Positions 10,134 to 21,240 are shown, counted from the stretch's first letter. The stretch: DNA of 64,000 nt from Malus domestica (GCF_042453785.1 NC_091663.1:36911001-36975000), one strand, 5' to 3'. Notes: generated by a model from the letters alone, not told the origin. Translations and numbers: made by a program.

Positions 10134-13100
10134 ATGCCAATTGAAACACGATCGGTAAAAAAGAAAACAGCTATGGGAAAGTCGACAGCCGATTTACCGA
10201 GTCAGAGCATAGGACAGAGTGTGCCACAGGCGCAGAATCCCCTTAGCGTTGGTACACCTGAGTCCACGAGCGTGACTCGCCGAGAGAGAGAACTTAATCT
10301 CGGCGGTCAACTCCGTGGTTTAGAAATCCCCAACAGAAACACATGCGTTCTCAATGAAGGGATAATAGAGGAATGTGACGAGGATGATGGTGAAGGATCA
10401 GACCCACCAACGAGGTCGTTTCTCCGAAAGCGACTGGACGAGCAGTCTCGGTCAGTCGAGCAGACGTTCAGTCGAGGCATTGACAAGCTGCAGAACGCGA
10501 TACTCAGTGCCAATGATCGGCAAACCAAACTGCTCGAAATGCTGGTTAGCCAAGTTGGTGGCAGCAGGCCTTTCGATCTTCGCCAACCTTGTTTACCAGA
10601 AAACAACACGGTACCGATTGTACCGGCCGAACCTATTCCTGCCCCGCTCAAAACAATTAACTTGGAGAAGGGAGGAGGGTCGAACAGTAGGTCAGACGGG
10701 ACCGACCAAAGGGTCGAAGCAGCATCTGTTGATATGACCGAAGTTCAGCGGATGATCGACTCGGCTATGAAGAAAGGGCCGAAGTTTCCCAAGTTTATTC
10801 ATCCGTACCCAGCTTACGTGGAGACGTTTGGATACCCGAAGGGCTTCAAGATCCCAGATTTTAGTCTTTTTGCTGGTGAATCGTCCCTGTCTTCGTTGGA
10901 GCATGTGGCTCGTTTCACCGCGCAATGTGGAGATGTGAATAATGATTTCCACAAGTTACGGCTGTTCAATTTTTCATTGACCGGCTCGGCATTTGCCTGG
11001 TACATCAATCTCCCGCCTAATTCCGTCCAAAACTGGGAGGAGTTGGTCGAGAAATTCCACGAGCAATTTTATCGACCGGGGATGGAGATGTCAGTTTCTT
11101 CATTAGCACGGATGGCTCAAGCATCTGATGAGTCACCAATGGATTATCTTACTAGGTTTAAATCGGCTAGGAATTGGTGCCGAGTGCCCTTACCCGAAGT
11201 CGAATTTGTCAGGCTTGCTTTGAATGGTCTTGACGTCGAATACAAAAAGAAATTCTTGGGGGCAAATTTTCGGGATATGTACGAATTGGCCCAGCATGTC
11301 GAGCAGTACGATTATTTGCTCCGCGAGGAAAAGACTTCGAAGACTCCAACTCGGGGAACGATTTACAAGAACCCTACTGTCAATTATGCATCAACCGAGG
11401 ATGAATGTGTTAGTGTGGATGCGGCTGAGATAGTAATAGATAAACCATACATTTGCAAGGCATTGACTCAGGTTGATTCTAGAGAAGCCAAAAGTCGCTC
11501 GGCCACTGAAGGAACATCGAAACCGTCAAAGGTTTATACTTTTGATATTACCAAGGCTGACGCAATTTTTGACCAACTGTTATCAGCAAGAATCATTAAG
11601 CTTCGGCCTGGTCATAACATTCCTAAGGCCGAGGAGCTTAAAGGAAAGGTGTATTGCAAATACCACAATTCGAGCAAACACACGACAAACAATTGCGTCG
11701 TATTTCGTGATAACGTCCAAAGCTGGATTGATAATGGCAAACTGAAGTTCCCCGAGAAGAGGATGAGTGTTGATACTGATCCGTTCCCCACGGCAACAGT
11801 CAATATGGTCGACGCGTACCTACCCAAGGACAAAGGGAAAGGCAAGGCTGAAGTGGTTGAGACACAACGCCCGCGGAACCAGAATGTTCGGCCACGGTTC
11901 ATGGCCGATTCGCGTTCAAATAAACCATCTGCGGCCTTAACGGGGCCCGCTATTGTCAAATCTTTGACGGAGTGTAGCGCCAATGAAGATAGTGGGACAG
12001 CGGTTCTGTGCAGGAAATGTAAAGCGAAGGTCGACAGTGAACCAGAAGAGAAACCTTCTTCGCAACCCATGGCCGCAACTCGGCAAAAGATAGCCAATGA
12101 AGACCAACATCATGGGGTTTTTGGGAGGCTCGGTCCTAAAGTACGGATGGAAGAGACACCCCTGGTCAGGCGGCGCCTTGATTTTGATGCTTCATTTTAT
12201 GACGATGATTACTATAAGCGTAATTCTAGCAGTTCAGGATCATCACGGAGTCAAAAGACCTTCAAGCCTTCTGAGCCTAGAGATCAACGTTGGTACACAT
12301 ACCATTCTTCGAAGGGCGTCTATACCGCGTTGTCCAAATCTCAGAAACGCCGGCATCAACGGATAGATTGCATGGCTCGCCGACAAGCAGCCCAACAAAC
12401 TTCGGCCCCTAAGTGGCGACCGAAGGATACAGTTGCCACTAATGAAAAGCGACCACCTCCACCAATTATGACAGAGTTGGCTCAGGGGAAACGGCTGGTC
12501 GATCAAGACGTCGAGACCATGTTTGAAGAAGCTGATAAGCGGATCAAACTTCTCATTCGACCAGGGGAAATGAAGGCACGTGTTGAACATTTCAGGCAAA
12601 AGGCCGAAAGCAAATTATCCCCGCTAGCTATACAAGAGCCTTTGGTCAAAATTCAACGGAATTTGCACCCCCCGTTCCTTGGGGAGTCTTTGGAATATAT
12701 GCGAGAATTTCATAAGGAACATTCGGCCAACGATTTGTATGGTTTGCCGAAGGCATGTCAGGACACCATTGATCTTGTCTTGACTTGTCCGGATGCTGAG
12801 CGGATCATCCAGAAGACCTCAGATCCAGGATTGAAAGCAAGGTTCCAGCACATACGAGAAGCTCGTGTCTTTGGATTTGAAGTTGACCCGTATACCGATA
12901 TCGATGTCGCTGACCTTCCTTTCTCGCTAGAGGACCTTCAGTATTTACGGTATCACTTTGAAGTATTTTCGGCGGTTTCTCTCTTCGGCCTTACGACCGA
13001 TGAAATCGCCCGTATTGCCCGTCTGGATGCTTATCTCGACACTAGGGATGCTCGGCTACACTACCAGGAGCAGGTTCAGGACTTGACCCCAAGCTCATTG

Positions 13101-14075
13101 TCAATCTTGACCTTACCTGAGGCGGTCACGCAGAGCCAACAAGTGGCCGAAGCAGCTCCGCCGAGTGACATTATTGAAGGGACGGAAGAATCTCGTTGTC
13201 CGACTCTGACGACAACTGAGTCCGTAGTCGCTAACCAACCGAACGAGGAGGATCTCGACCAGATGGGCCCGTCCGTCCTGGATAATATGGAAATTAGTAT
13301 GGTTCATGTATTACCTGCCGATTTTCAATCAAGCACGGCTCAACCAAATTTCCTCGATGGAGATGTGGTTGTCGAGGAACCTGGCCATATTGATTTTATA
13401 TCGATTGCTGAAGGCGAGTCAACAGCAAGAGATGATAGCCTAAAGGCCGCTTTGGCCGAATTGTTCCCTCGTTTATCATCAGCCAAGCTTCACCATTTAA
13501 AGCCATTGTATGTAACGGCACACATCGAGGGATATCCGGTTTCTAAAGTTTTTGTCGATTGTGGAGCTACTGTCAATATAATGCCTCTGAACATCATGAA
13601 GGCCTTACGCCGTTCAAATGACGAACTTATTCCGTCAGGGATCACAATGAGCAGTTTTGTCGGCGACAAGTCCCACACCAAAGGTGTGCTTCCGTTAACT
13701 GTGAATATTGCCGGTCGCACCCATATGACCGCCTTTTTTGTGGTTGATTCCAAAACCGAGTATAATGCACTGCTCGGCCGAGATTGGATTCATCAAACCA
13801 GCTGTATTCCTTCCTCATTGTACCAAGTGCTTGTCTTTTGGGACGGTAAATCGGTCACTGTTCATCCGGCCGATAGCCAGCCCTTCGAAGCCAACATGAT
13901 TCAAGCACGGTATTATGACGATCACGTCGGCTATATTACGTTGCAAGGCTTCAATGAAGAGGGACGGCCGACTCGGATTTCCGTTCAGAAAGCTATCGAG
14001 GTTGGCGCCGAGACTGTCCAGCAGGATTCGGCGAGACTCGGATTAGCTAACTTTCTCCCCGAAACCGATGTTTGA
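10134..14075 (+). CDS. gag-pro: Tat retrotransposon gag-protease polyprotein
   Basis: 1313 aa, first ATG 21 bases after the primer binding site. The N-terminal 220 residues are polar and poorly conserved. A retrotransposon gag domain spans about residues 255-400 (LTGSAFAWY, FHEQFYRPG, YLTRFKSARNWC). Around residue 505 there is a Cys/His motif (YCKYHNSSKHTTNNC) that probably replaces a classical zinc knuckle. A long linker follows. The aspartic protease has its active site at Asp1142 in the form VDCGATVNIMP, with Cys where most retroviral-type proteases have Ser or Thr. The stop overlaps the start of pol by 8 bases (ATGTTTGA, 14068-14075). The gag would form the particle and the protease would process the polyproteins. 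Confidence 0.92.
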   Translation: MPIETRSVKKKTAMGKSTADLPSQSIGQSVPQAQNPLSVGTPESTSVTRRERELNLGGQLRGLEIPNRNTCVLNEGIIEECDEDDGEGSDPPTRSFLRKRLDEQSRSVEQTFSRGIDKLQNAILSANDRQTKLLEMLVSQVGGSRPFDLRQPCLPENNTVPIVPAEPIPAPLKTINLEKGGGSNSRSDGTDQRVEAASVDMTEVQRMIDSAMKKGPKFPKFIHPYPAYVETFGYPKGFKIPDFSLFAGESSLSSLEHVARFTAQCGDVNNDFHKLRLFNFSLTGSAFAWYINLPPNSVQNWEELVEKFHEQFYRPGMEMSVSSLARMAQASDESPMDYLTRFKSARNWCRVPLPEVEFVRLALNGLDVEYKKKFLGANFRDMYELAQHVEQYDYLLREEKTSKTPTRGTIYKNPTVNYASTEDECVSVDAAEIVIDKPYICKALTQVDSREAKSRSATEGTSKPSKVYTFDITKADAIFDQLLSARIIKLRPGHNIPKAEELKGKVYCKYHNSSKHTTNNCVVFRDNVQSWIDNGKLKFPEKRMSVDTDPFPTATVNMVDAYLPKDKGKGKAEVVETQRPRNQNVRPRFMADSRSNKPSAALTGPAIVKSLTECSANEDSGTAVLCRKCKAKVDSEPEEKPSSQPMAATRQKIANEDQHHGVFGRLGPKVRMEETPLVRRRLDFDASFYDDDYYKRNSSSSGSSRSQKTFKPSEPRDQRWYTYHSSKGVYTALSKSQKRRHQRIDCMARRQAAQQTSAPKWRPKDTVATNEKRPPPPIMTELAQGKRLVDQDVETMFEEADKRIKLLIRPGEMKARVEHFRQKAESKLSPLAIQEPLVKIQRNLHPPFLGESLEYMREFHKEHSANDLYGLPKACQDTIDLVLTCPDAERIIQKTSDPGLKARFQHIREARVFGFEVDPYTDIDVADLPFSLEDLQYLRYHFEVFSAVSLFGLTTDEIARIARLDAYLDTRDARLHYQEQVQDLTPSSLSILTLPEAVTQSQQVAEAAPPSDIIEGTEESRCPTLTTTESVVANQPNEEDLDQMGPSVLDNMEISMVHVLPADFQSSTAQPNFLDGDVVVEEPGHIDFISIAEGESTARDDSLKAALAELFPRLSSAKLHHLKPLYVTAHIEGYPVSKVFVDCGATVNIMPLNIMKALRRSNDELIPSGITMSSFVGDKSHTKGVLPLTVNIAGRTHMTAFFVVDSKTEYNALLGRDWIHQTSCIPSSLYQVLVFWDGKSVTVHPADSQPFEANMIQARYYDDHVGYITLQGFNEEGRPTRISVQKAIEVGAETVQQDSARLGLANFLPETDV

Positions 14076-17000
14076 CGCCGATCGGGAAGCACGTAGGGCC
14101 GCGGTTTCATCTACTATGGAACGACTGCTGGCCCATTGGTATACGATATCTAAACAACCAAATTCGGCCGTCAACCTCGTCGAGTTCCTTGCTGAGGGAG
14201 ATAATGGGCCTGTATTATCTTTTGATAAAATTCGAGCCGCCCCGGCCGAGCTCGAAGATCATCGGCCCCTTGTTAAGGACCCTTTGGAAGAGATTAATGT
14301 TGGGACGGCCGATGACCCACGACTTTTGTTTATTAGTGCGTTACTTCCTCAACAAATGAAGGACGAGTTGCGGGCCTTGCTTACGGAATTCAAAGATTGT
14401 TTTGCTTGGAGTTATCATGAAATGCCCGGCTTAGATCGTGCTTTGGTCGAGCATGAATTACGTATTAAGCCCGGATTCAAGCCTTTCCGTCAGCCACCTC
14501 GTCGATTCTCGACCGAAGTACAACTCAGTGTTAAGGACGAATTAGTTCGGCTTTTGAAAGCCGGGTTCATTCGGACAGCTCGATATGTCGAATGGTTGGC
14601 GAATATTGTTCCTGTATTAAAGAAAAGTGGTGCACTGCGCATCTGCACCGATTTTCGCAATCTGAATATGGCAACGCCCAAAGATGAGTATACAATGCCG
14701 ATTTCAGATCTGTTAATCGATGCCGTGGCGAATCATGCGATCTTATCTTTTCTGGATGGACATGCCGGATACAACCAAATATTTATTGCCAAAGCCGATG
14801 TGCACAAAACTGCTTTCCGGTGCCCGGGGGCACTCGGCACTTACGAATGGGTTGTCATGCCATTCGGCCTCAAGAATGCCGGCGCTACGTACCAACGGGC
14901 GATGAACACCATCTTCCATGATTTAATTGGCACCATCGTCGAAGTTTATATCGACGATGTTGTCGTCAAATCTAAACGCCGACAGACACATCTGGACGAT
15001 CTCCGACAGGCTTTCCTCCGTATGCGTCAGCACAACCTCAAGATGAATCCTGCCAAGTGTGCCTTCGGTGTATCGGCCGGGAATTTTCTTGGTTTCCTCG
15101 TACATCATCGTGGGATTGAAGTCGATGAGAACAAGGCACGCGCAATCATCACCGCCCCACCCCCAACAACGAAGAAACAATTACAGTCCTTACTCGGCCA
15201 GATCAATTTTTTACGCCGATTTATTGCTAATTCGGCAGGTAAACTGAAAGCCTTTTCCACACTTTTGAAACTCAAGGACTCCGATAAGTTCATGTGGAAT
15301 GAGGAGCACCAGGCGGCGTTCACACAGATCAAGGTTTCCCTTACAAACCCACCTGTCCTGGTCCCTCCTCAGCGCGGTAAGCCTCTCAAGCTGTACATTT
15401 CGGCGGCCGACGAGTCCATCGGTTGCCTCCTCGCGCAAGACAATGATGCCGGCCGGGAACAGGCTATCTTCTACCTCAGCCGTAATCTGAATCCTCCGGA
15501 GATCAATTATTCCGCCGTTGAGAAGCTCTGTCTCGCCGTGTTCTTCGCTGCATCCAAGCTTCGGCATTACATGCTCCCGTCGGTCACCCAAGTCATTGCC
15601 CAGACCGACGTTATCCGGTACATGCTTACCCGGCCAATTGTGAAGGGCCGAATTGGGAAATGGACGATGGCGTTGTCCGAGTTTAGTTTGCAATACGTGC
15701 CGCAAAAAGCTGTGAAAGGACAGGCGTTGGCCGATTTCCTTGCCCAGCACCCTTCGCCTTACGATTTCGGGGGTGCTGATGTCGAGATTGGCATGGTGGT
15801 GACCCGCGACAACTATTGGACGATGTATTTCGATGGTTCCAGTACTTCGTCTTCGGCCGGTGCAGGCATCGTCATTCAGTCTCCTCACAACGATCGTTGG
15901 TATTTTTCGCTCAAATTGGATTTCGACTGTACCAATAATCAGGCCGAGTACGAGGCTCTGGTCATTGGTCTGGGCCTCCTTCTTGACCTACATGCCACTC
16001 GTGTCCTCGTCCTCGGGGATTCTGAACTAGTGATTAACCAAATTAATGGGTCTTTTCGCTGCATGAGTTGTACTCTGGCGCCTTACCACATGATCGCCAG
16101 CTATTTGGCCGAGTCCTTTGACGGTATTACATTCGAGCATATTTCTCGGGTTCATAATACCGACGCAGACGAGTTGGCTCAAATCGCCTCCGGTGCACAA
16201 CTCCTGGGGGGCAAGCTAAGCCGGGAGATACCAATATTACAACAATTATACCCGGCCTTGGTTGATCAGCAAATCCTCCGTCGAGACAATGTGATACGTA
16301 CCAGGGTCATGTCCTTGCCTTCGTTGTTGGATCGGCAGGACCAGGACTCTATAGAAATTTGCGCGGCCGAGGCAGTACCAGATGATTGGAGAAAGCCCAT
16401 TATGCAGTACCTTGATAATCCTAACGGAAAACACAGTCGCAGGACACGGGCTCACGCCACGAACTATGTCACGTACCAGAGCGAGTTGTACCGAAAGGGC
16501 GAAGATGGTTTGTTATTGCTATGCCTCGGCCCTCAAGAGAGTGCTCGAGCGATCGCAGAGGTTCATGAAGGGGTATGCGGAGCTCACCAGTCTGGACGAA
16601 AAATGCGATGGCTACTCCGACGACACGGTTATTTTTGGCCGAGAATACTGAAAGATTGTATCGAGTTTGCACGAGGATGCGTGCAGTGCCAAATCCATGG
16701 GCCTATACAAAGGGTCCCGGCCGAATCGCTACATTCGGTCATTAAGCCGTGGCCGTTTAGAGGATGGGCCATGGATGTAATCGGCAAAATCACGCCGACT
16801 TCTGAAGCTGCTAAGCATGCATGGATAATAGTCGCAACTGATTACTTTACTAAGTGGGTCGAAGCAAAATCATATGCCGAATTAACGTCTAAAGAAGTTT
16901 GCGATTTCGTGGAGGAACACATTGTGACCCGGTTCGGTGTGCCAGAAACGATCATAACCGACAATGGAACAATCTTCACAGCCGAAAGGTTTAAGGAATA

Positions 17001-17649
17001 CACGGCCAATTTGAAAATTCGGCTGGAACAGTCCACACCGTATTATCCACAGGCGAATGGGCAGGCCGAGGCAAGTAATAAAGTGTTGATTGGCATCCTC
17101 GAAAAAATAATAAAAGAGAGGCCTGGCATGTGGCATTTGAAGTTGAACGAGGCATTATGGGCATACCGAACGTCGTCCCGATCGGCGACTGCAACAACCC
17201 CGTACGCATTGACTTACGGACACGATGCGGTGCTACCAGTCGAGTTGAGCATAAATTCGTTGCGATTAATTGAACAAAGTAGTTTGTTTAGCGCCGAATA
17301 TAATCAGTCCATGAGACAGGAACTAGAAGATTTGGAAGAGGCGCGACTTGACGCTTATAACTTACTGGTGGCACAGAAACAGATTGCCGAGCGAGCCTAT
17401 AACCAAAAGGTACGACAGAAAACGTTCGGCGAGGGTGAATTGGTGTGGCAAACGGTGTTGCCCGTAGGAATAAAAGATCCTAGGTTCAGCAAGTGGTCGC
17501 CGAATTGGGAAGGGCCGTTCATTGTGCATAAGGTATACGGTAAAAGGGCGTATCATCTTAAAGACCGGACTGGAGTAGTTCACAAATTACCAATTAATGG
17601 GAAGTTCTTGAAGAAATACTATCCGGTCACATGGGAAATGCGTGAATAA
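14068..17649 (+). CDS. pol: Tat retrotransposon pol: RT, RNase H, archaeal-like RNase H, integrase
   Basis: 1193 aa in the +1 frame relative to gag, with an ATG overlapping the gag stop. This suggests reinitiation or frameshifting. Reverse transcriptase covers about residues 150-350: LRICTDFRNLN, MPFGLKNAGATYQ, catalytic YIDD at 294-297. The first RNase H is at about 440-560. A second, archaeal-like RNase H starts at MYFDGS (Asp589) and runs to about 715, diagnostic of Tat. Integrase has an HHCC zinc region (His833 to Cys871/Cys874) and the catalytic triad Asp903, Asp965, Glu1001 with the usual DD35E spacing. The C-terminal part contains the WEGPF motif. No stop or frameshift. It would copy element RNA to DNA and insert it. 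It ends 71 bp before the stop of the convergent antisense gene. Confidence 0.95.
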   Translation: MFDADREARRAAVSSTMERLLAHWYTISKQPNSAVNLVEFLAEGDNGPVLSFDKIRAAPAELEDHRPLVKDPLEEINVGTADDPRLLFISALLPQQMKDELRALLTEFKDCFAWSYHEMPGLDRALVEHELRIKPGFKPFRQPPRRFSTEVQLSVKDELVRLLKAGFIRTARYVEWLANIVPVLKKSGALRICTDFRNLNMATPKDEYTMPISDLLIDAVANHAILSFLDGHAGYNQIFIAKADVHKTAFRCPGALGTYEWVVMPFGLKNAGATYQRAMNTIFHDLIGTIVEVYIDDVVVKSKRRQTHLDDLRQAFLRMRQHNLKMNPAKCAFGVSAGNFLGFLVHHRGIEVDENKARAIITAPPPTTKKQLQSLLGQINFLRRFIANSAGKLKAFSTLLKLKDSDKFMWNEEHQAAFTQIKVSLTNPPVLVPPQRGKPLKLYISAADESIGCLLAQDNDAGREQAIFYLSRNLNPPEINYSAVEKLCLAVFFAASKLRHYMLPSVTQVIAQTDVIRYMLTRPIVKGRIGKWTMALSEFSLQYVPQKAVKGQALADFLAQHPSPYDFGGADVEIGMVVTRDNYWTMYFDGSSTSSSAGAGIVIQSPHNDRWYFSLKLDFDCTNNQAEYEALVIGLGLLLDLHATRVLVLGDSELVINQINGSFRCMSCTLAPYHMIASYLAESFDGITFEHISRVHNTDADELAQIASGAQLLGGKLSREIPILQQLYPALVDQQILRRDNVIRTRVMSLPSLLDRQDQDSIEICAAEAVPDDWRKPIMQYLDNPNGKHSRRTRAHATNYVTYQSELYRKGEDGLLLLCLGPQESARAIAEVHEGVCGAHQSGRKMRWLLRRHGYFWPRILKDCIEFARGCVQCQIHGPIQRVPAESLHSVIKPWPFRGWAMDVIGKITPTSEAAKHAWIIVATDYFTKWVEAKSYAELTSKEVCDFVEEHIVTRFGVPETIITDNGTIFTAERFKEYTANLKIRLEQSTPYYPQANGQAEASNKVLIGILEKIIKERPGMWHLKLNEALWAYRTSSRSATATTPYALTYGHDAVLPVELSINSLRLIEQSSLFSAEYNQSMRQELEDLEEARLDAYNLLVAQKQIAERAYNQKVRQKTFGEGELVWQTVLPVGIKDPRFSKWSPNWEGPFIVHKVYGKRAYHLKDRTGVVHKLPINGKFLKKYYPVTWEMRE

Positions 17650-17720
17650 AAAGTTTGTTGTAGGAAAAGTCATTCCATTAAAATTGACAGGTATTACAAA
17701 AATGAGTAGGTCTAATACAT

Positions 17721-20700
17721 TCAAGGAGACGAGGGAAGAAGAGTGCTGAGCAGAGCTTTCAATTCCAACCACCGCACGTCGGCCATGATGACTTCGGCTT
17801 GCCGATTCTTTTTGTCTAGCCTCAGGCGCTCGACCCGTTTTTTGGCCGCCGCATACTCAGTTAGGCGATCCTTCCCACCTGACTCGAAGTCCCTCGCAAG
17901 TTCAGAAGCAATGACCGACCGGCGTTTTGCTAGTTCGGCCATCTGACGGTCGAGCTCGCCTAACGCTTCTCCTTTTGCCCGTAGATCGTCAATCTTCGGA
18001 CGGAGGGTGTCTTGAACGGCCGTGGCGGCTTGCAGGTCCTGTTCGGCCTTCAGAGCAGTCTGGAAGATGCCAAATGTCTCCCGAACGCGCTCCAAAGCAG
18101 ACGATGCCCGAACAATGGCATCTCCGCTTAGGCGACCGTCGGCCCCAAGGTCGTTCAGACACACGCCGAGCAGATCAAGACCGTTGCGCTCAAGTACTTG
18201 CGATGAAGAGAGCGACAGGACTTCTCGCAACTGGGTTAGGGCGCTTGGATCGGCAGCCTCAGTTGGAGCGGCCGAAGGGCCGGACTCTGCAGTCGTGCTG
18301 GAGAGGAGAGCTTTGAATTCAACCTCCCATGAAGCCTGCACGAATAAACAAGGTTAAGCTTAAAGGAAGTCATGACAAGAATAGCAAGAAGGTGTCGTTT
18401 TTTAACCTGCCGAGAGGAGACCTCGGCCATGTCCCCAGGGTCGTTGCTCAAACCTAAAGAACTCAATGGCCGAGCCCAGTGTCTCAGATTGCTTCTCACT
18501 TCACGAGGCCGATGGAGGTTATCTACGTTTGATGGCCACTGAGGCGGCCAGGAAATATAGATAACGCCCTTCGGCGAATAGAATTGACGGTGAAAAGAAT
18601 GTACAGGCACCTGACATTTAGTTTTTCCTTGTTTAGAATTCTAAAGCAGAAAAGCAATCAGGAGGAAAATTGAAGGTACTTACAAAAGCCGAGGTAACCT
18701 CTTGTGGAGGGATGTGGAAGCCTTGGTCTTGAGGATGGATCGGCGATTTCGCCGTGGCCTCGGGTTCCTCGAGCAGGCGTTTGCCACGGTCGGCTGCCGA
18801 TGGGCCGACTGGCGCAGCTGCTTCAGTGGAGGCAGGGACGTCCTGGTCTTGAGAAGGAACGAGAGGTTCGGCCGCCGGGGTCGGTTCCTCGACCGTGCGC
18901 TTGCCACGATTAGCCGAGGAGGGGCCGGGTTGAACCGCCATCTCGGATACTGGAGGAGTTTGTTGACGAGTAGGAGGACGACGCGCCAGCGGGACCTCGT
19001 CGCTCCCCTCACTCTCTTCCAGCACGAAGACCGTGGGCTTTGGATTCTTGGGAGAGGTTTCCTCGGTCGTAGGAACCGCCTGGTGTGAGACAGGTGCCTT
19101 CTCGACAGAGGGAGGTACGACTGATTCGCCGGCCACAGAAGCAGGCCGCGCTGGGACCGTCTCTATGGCCGAAGCCGGCTGTTTCTTGACCCCAGAATGG
19201 CCGGCGGCGGGAGAAGGGGAAGCACTGGGAGTCGTCGTGTGGCTGGAAATAACGTGGATCTCCCGTGCACCTTTCTTCGCCAGTTGTTTGACCCGCTTGG
19301 CAGGCGGGGAAGGCTCGATAGCCGGCCCGGCCTCTTGGCGAGGCCGTTTGATCAGCCCGGCCCTACCAGCAGGTTTGTCCTTTTTGGCCACGACCGATTT
19401 TTTCCCGGCCATAGCAGCGGCAACTGCCTCTGTCTTTCTCAAAGGCCGACTACCTAAAAGGATAAAGACAATTCAGTAGGGCGTACAATATGCAAGGTTG
19501 AAGAAAAATGGGGAATTGAACAACTACCTTGAGAGTAGGGGGCCGGGGCTTTCTTAGGTCGGTTACCGAAGAGCCTGTTTAGTACATCTTCGACCGGCGC
19601 ACCGAAGAACTCCTGAGTGTAATTTTCCCACCACTCACCGAAGGTGTCAGTGCAATGGGTTTCTGGGGTGGCCGGTCGTAGGCGAAATCTTTGGCAGTAC
19701 TCTTGAAACTCCTTCGCGGCAGTCCTGCACTCGTTCTCTGAAGAGCGAGGCTCGCGTCCGCGGCTCAATACTGTGCGGGAAGAGAGAAGGGGGACGGGAC
19801 AACCCTGAAGATAGCCGAGCTGACGGGCAAGGAAGTTCGGATGGTACACTTCCCACCCCGATCGTTTCCCGTCGCAGCCGAGAGGAAGGTCGCGAGCAAG
19901 CACGAACGACCCCCAGGTTTGGCGAAGAGCGACATCCTCCTCTGCGGCCCACGTAGAGGTAGGCAGACTGATGGAGGGGGGGTAATCGCGACGACGACAA
20001 ATCAGGAATTCGTCGCTTGAGAGATCGTCAAGGGCAAAGAGGTACCTAAATACCTCTTCGGCCTGATGAGGAGGCGTTGGTCGGGAGGCTAGCTGAGGAC
20101 CAAGAGCCTCCGTTGCTGAGAAATCAGCTATAGCCGGCCGAAGGGAGGCGAAGTACACCTGCAACCAGAGCTGGAAGACCCAGAGAGGGCCATTCTGGTG
20201 GGGGTCCACCGTGTGGAGAGTCGCCTCGGCCAGGCAACGGAAGAGGTGGGCAAGAATATTAGAACTCAGCGCCAGGACGTGACCACTGGCCAGGGCTTCG
20301 GCCACTGGCATATTCTCGACCAAACATTTGTTTGATTTGGTACAACAAATGTATTTGTTGTACCAGTAGAAGAGAAAGGCTTCATGCTCTCCCTCTCGCA
20401 GGTCCTCTTCCCCTCGACCGGCGAAGTGAAGGTAGAGGGTGTTGTAGTTGAGAAAGTTCTTGTGGAGCTTCTGTATTTCATCCCTCGACGGGATGTGACC
20501 GTCACTGTTCAGGGTCTCGAAGGCTCGACGGTCGAAGAGCGTCTTCAGATCGATATTCGACGGGTGCCCGGAGAGGGTCGCGTCGATAGGGATCCCGGTG
20601 GCCGAGGTCCCCAAAATGGCGGTGATGTCCAGGATGGTGGGACCAATGGGACCAAGGGGAAGGACCATTGTGTTGGTGGCTGAGCACCAGAAGCATAGAG

Positions 20701-21088
20701 CGGCTAGGAGCAGCTCCTTGTCAGGGACAATGTCCATCGACGAAAGGAGGATGGCGTCGTAGATACCCAGGATTTTCCATTTTTCGCCGAAGAGCCGTTC
20801 CATTCGGACAACCCAGGTCGCCCAGGTGGTGGTCGTCGAGGGCCAGGAGCCTTGGGGTTTTGCCGCCTCCCATCTCGACCATTCAAACCCTTGGAGCAAG
20901 GGTGTAAGGCAGTGTTCCTGGAGAAGACCAGTGATGGTCGGCGGGATTGTTGCCTTGAAGAGAGGACCCAGGATTTGGTGGACGGTGCTCATGTCGTTCT
21001 CGAACCGTATATTCTTGATCGAGCTCCGATCAAGGATCTTTTGATGCTGGTCGCATTCCCGGGAAAGCTTGGAGATGAAGGAGGCCAT
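17721..21088 (-). CDS. Antisense plant mobile domain (PMD) gene carried by the Tat element, four exons
   Basis: Exons on the minus strand: 19528-21088, 18684-19453, 18407-18610, 17721-18335. All introns are GT-AG (70-76 bp) and the phases join cleanly to 1049 aa. I start at the ATG at 21088 (context ACAATGGCC). An in-frame ATG at 21211 lies too close to the TATA box to be transcribed. Exon 1 encodes a PMD-type domain (about residues 30-480: ILGPLFKATIPPTITGLLQEH, TWATWVVRMERLFGEKW, PLGPIGPTILDITAILGT), related to the plant MAIN/MAIL1 family. Exon 2 is a low-complexity, basic, Pro/Ala-rich region with KR-rich nuclear-signal-like motifs (IKRPRQE, PAKRVKQLAKK). Exon 4 ends in a long predicted coiled coil. 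Extra PMD or antisense ORFs are known in Tat elements. The function is unknown; nuclear action is inferred from MAIN/MAIL1. Confidence 0.85.
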
Positions 21089-21226
21089 TGTAAAAGCACA
21101 GCGTAAGGAGGTTTTCTGGGTTGGGGATTTGAGGACGAAAACTTGGAATGGAGGAATGCACTTGAGAGCAAGGGTAGGGGATTTCAGGAAGTTTGAGAAC
21201 GTAAAGTACAAATGAGGAAATTTCGG

Positions 21227-21234
21227 TATTTATA
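21227..21234 (-). promoter_or_regulatory. TATA box of the antisense PMD gene
   Basis: CTATAAATACC on the minus strand, 139-146 bp upstream of the chosen ATG. Expected transcription start is near 21200. It lies in the internal region, outside the LTR, so the antisense gene seems to have its own promoter. Confidence 0.65.
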
Positions 21235-21240
21235 GAGTAA

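Noticed and set aside
21089-21211. Upstream ATG of the antisense PMD frame at 21211
   Set aside because: Only about 16 bases from the TATA box, so it would not be in the transcript; the ATG at 21088 has better context.
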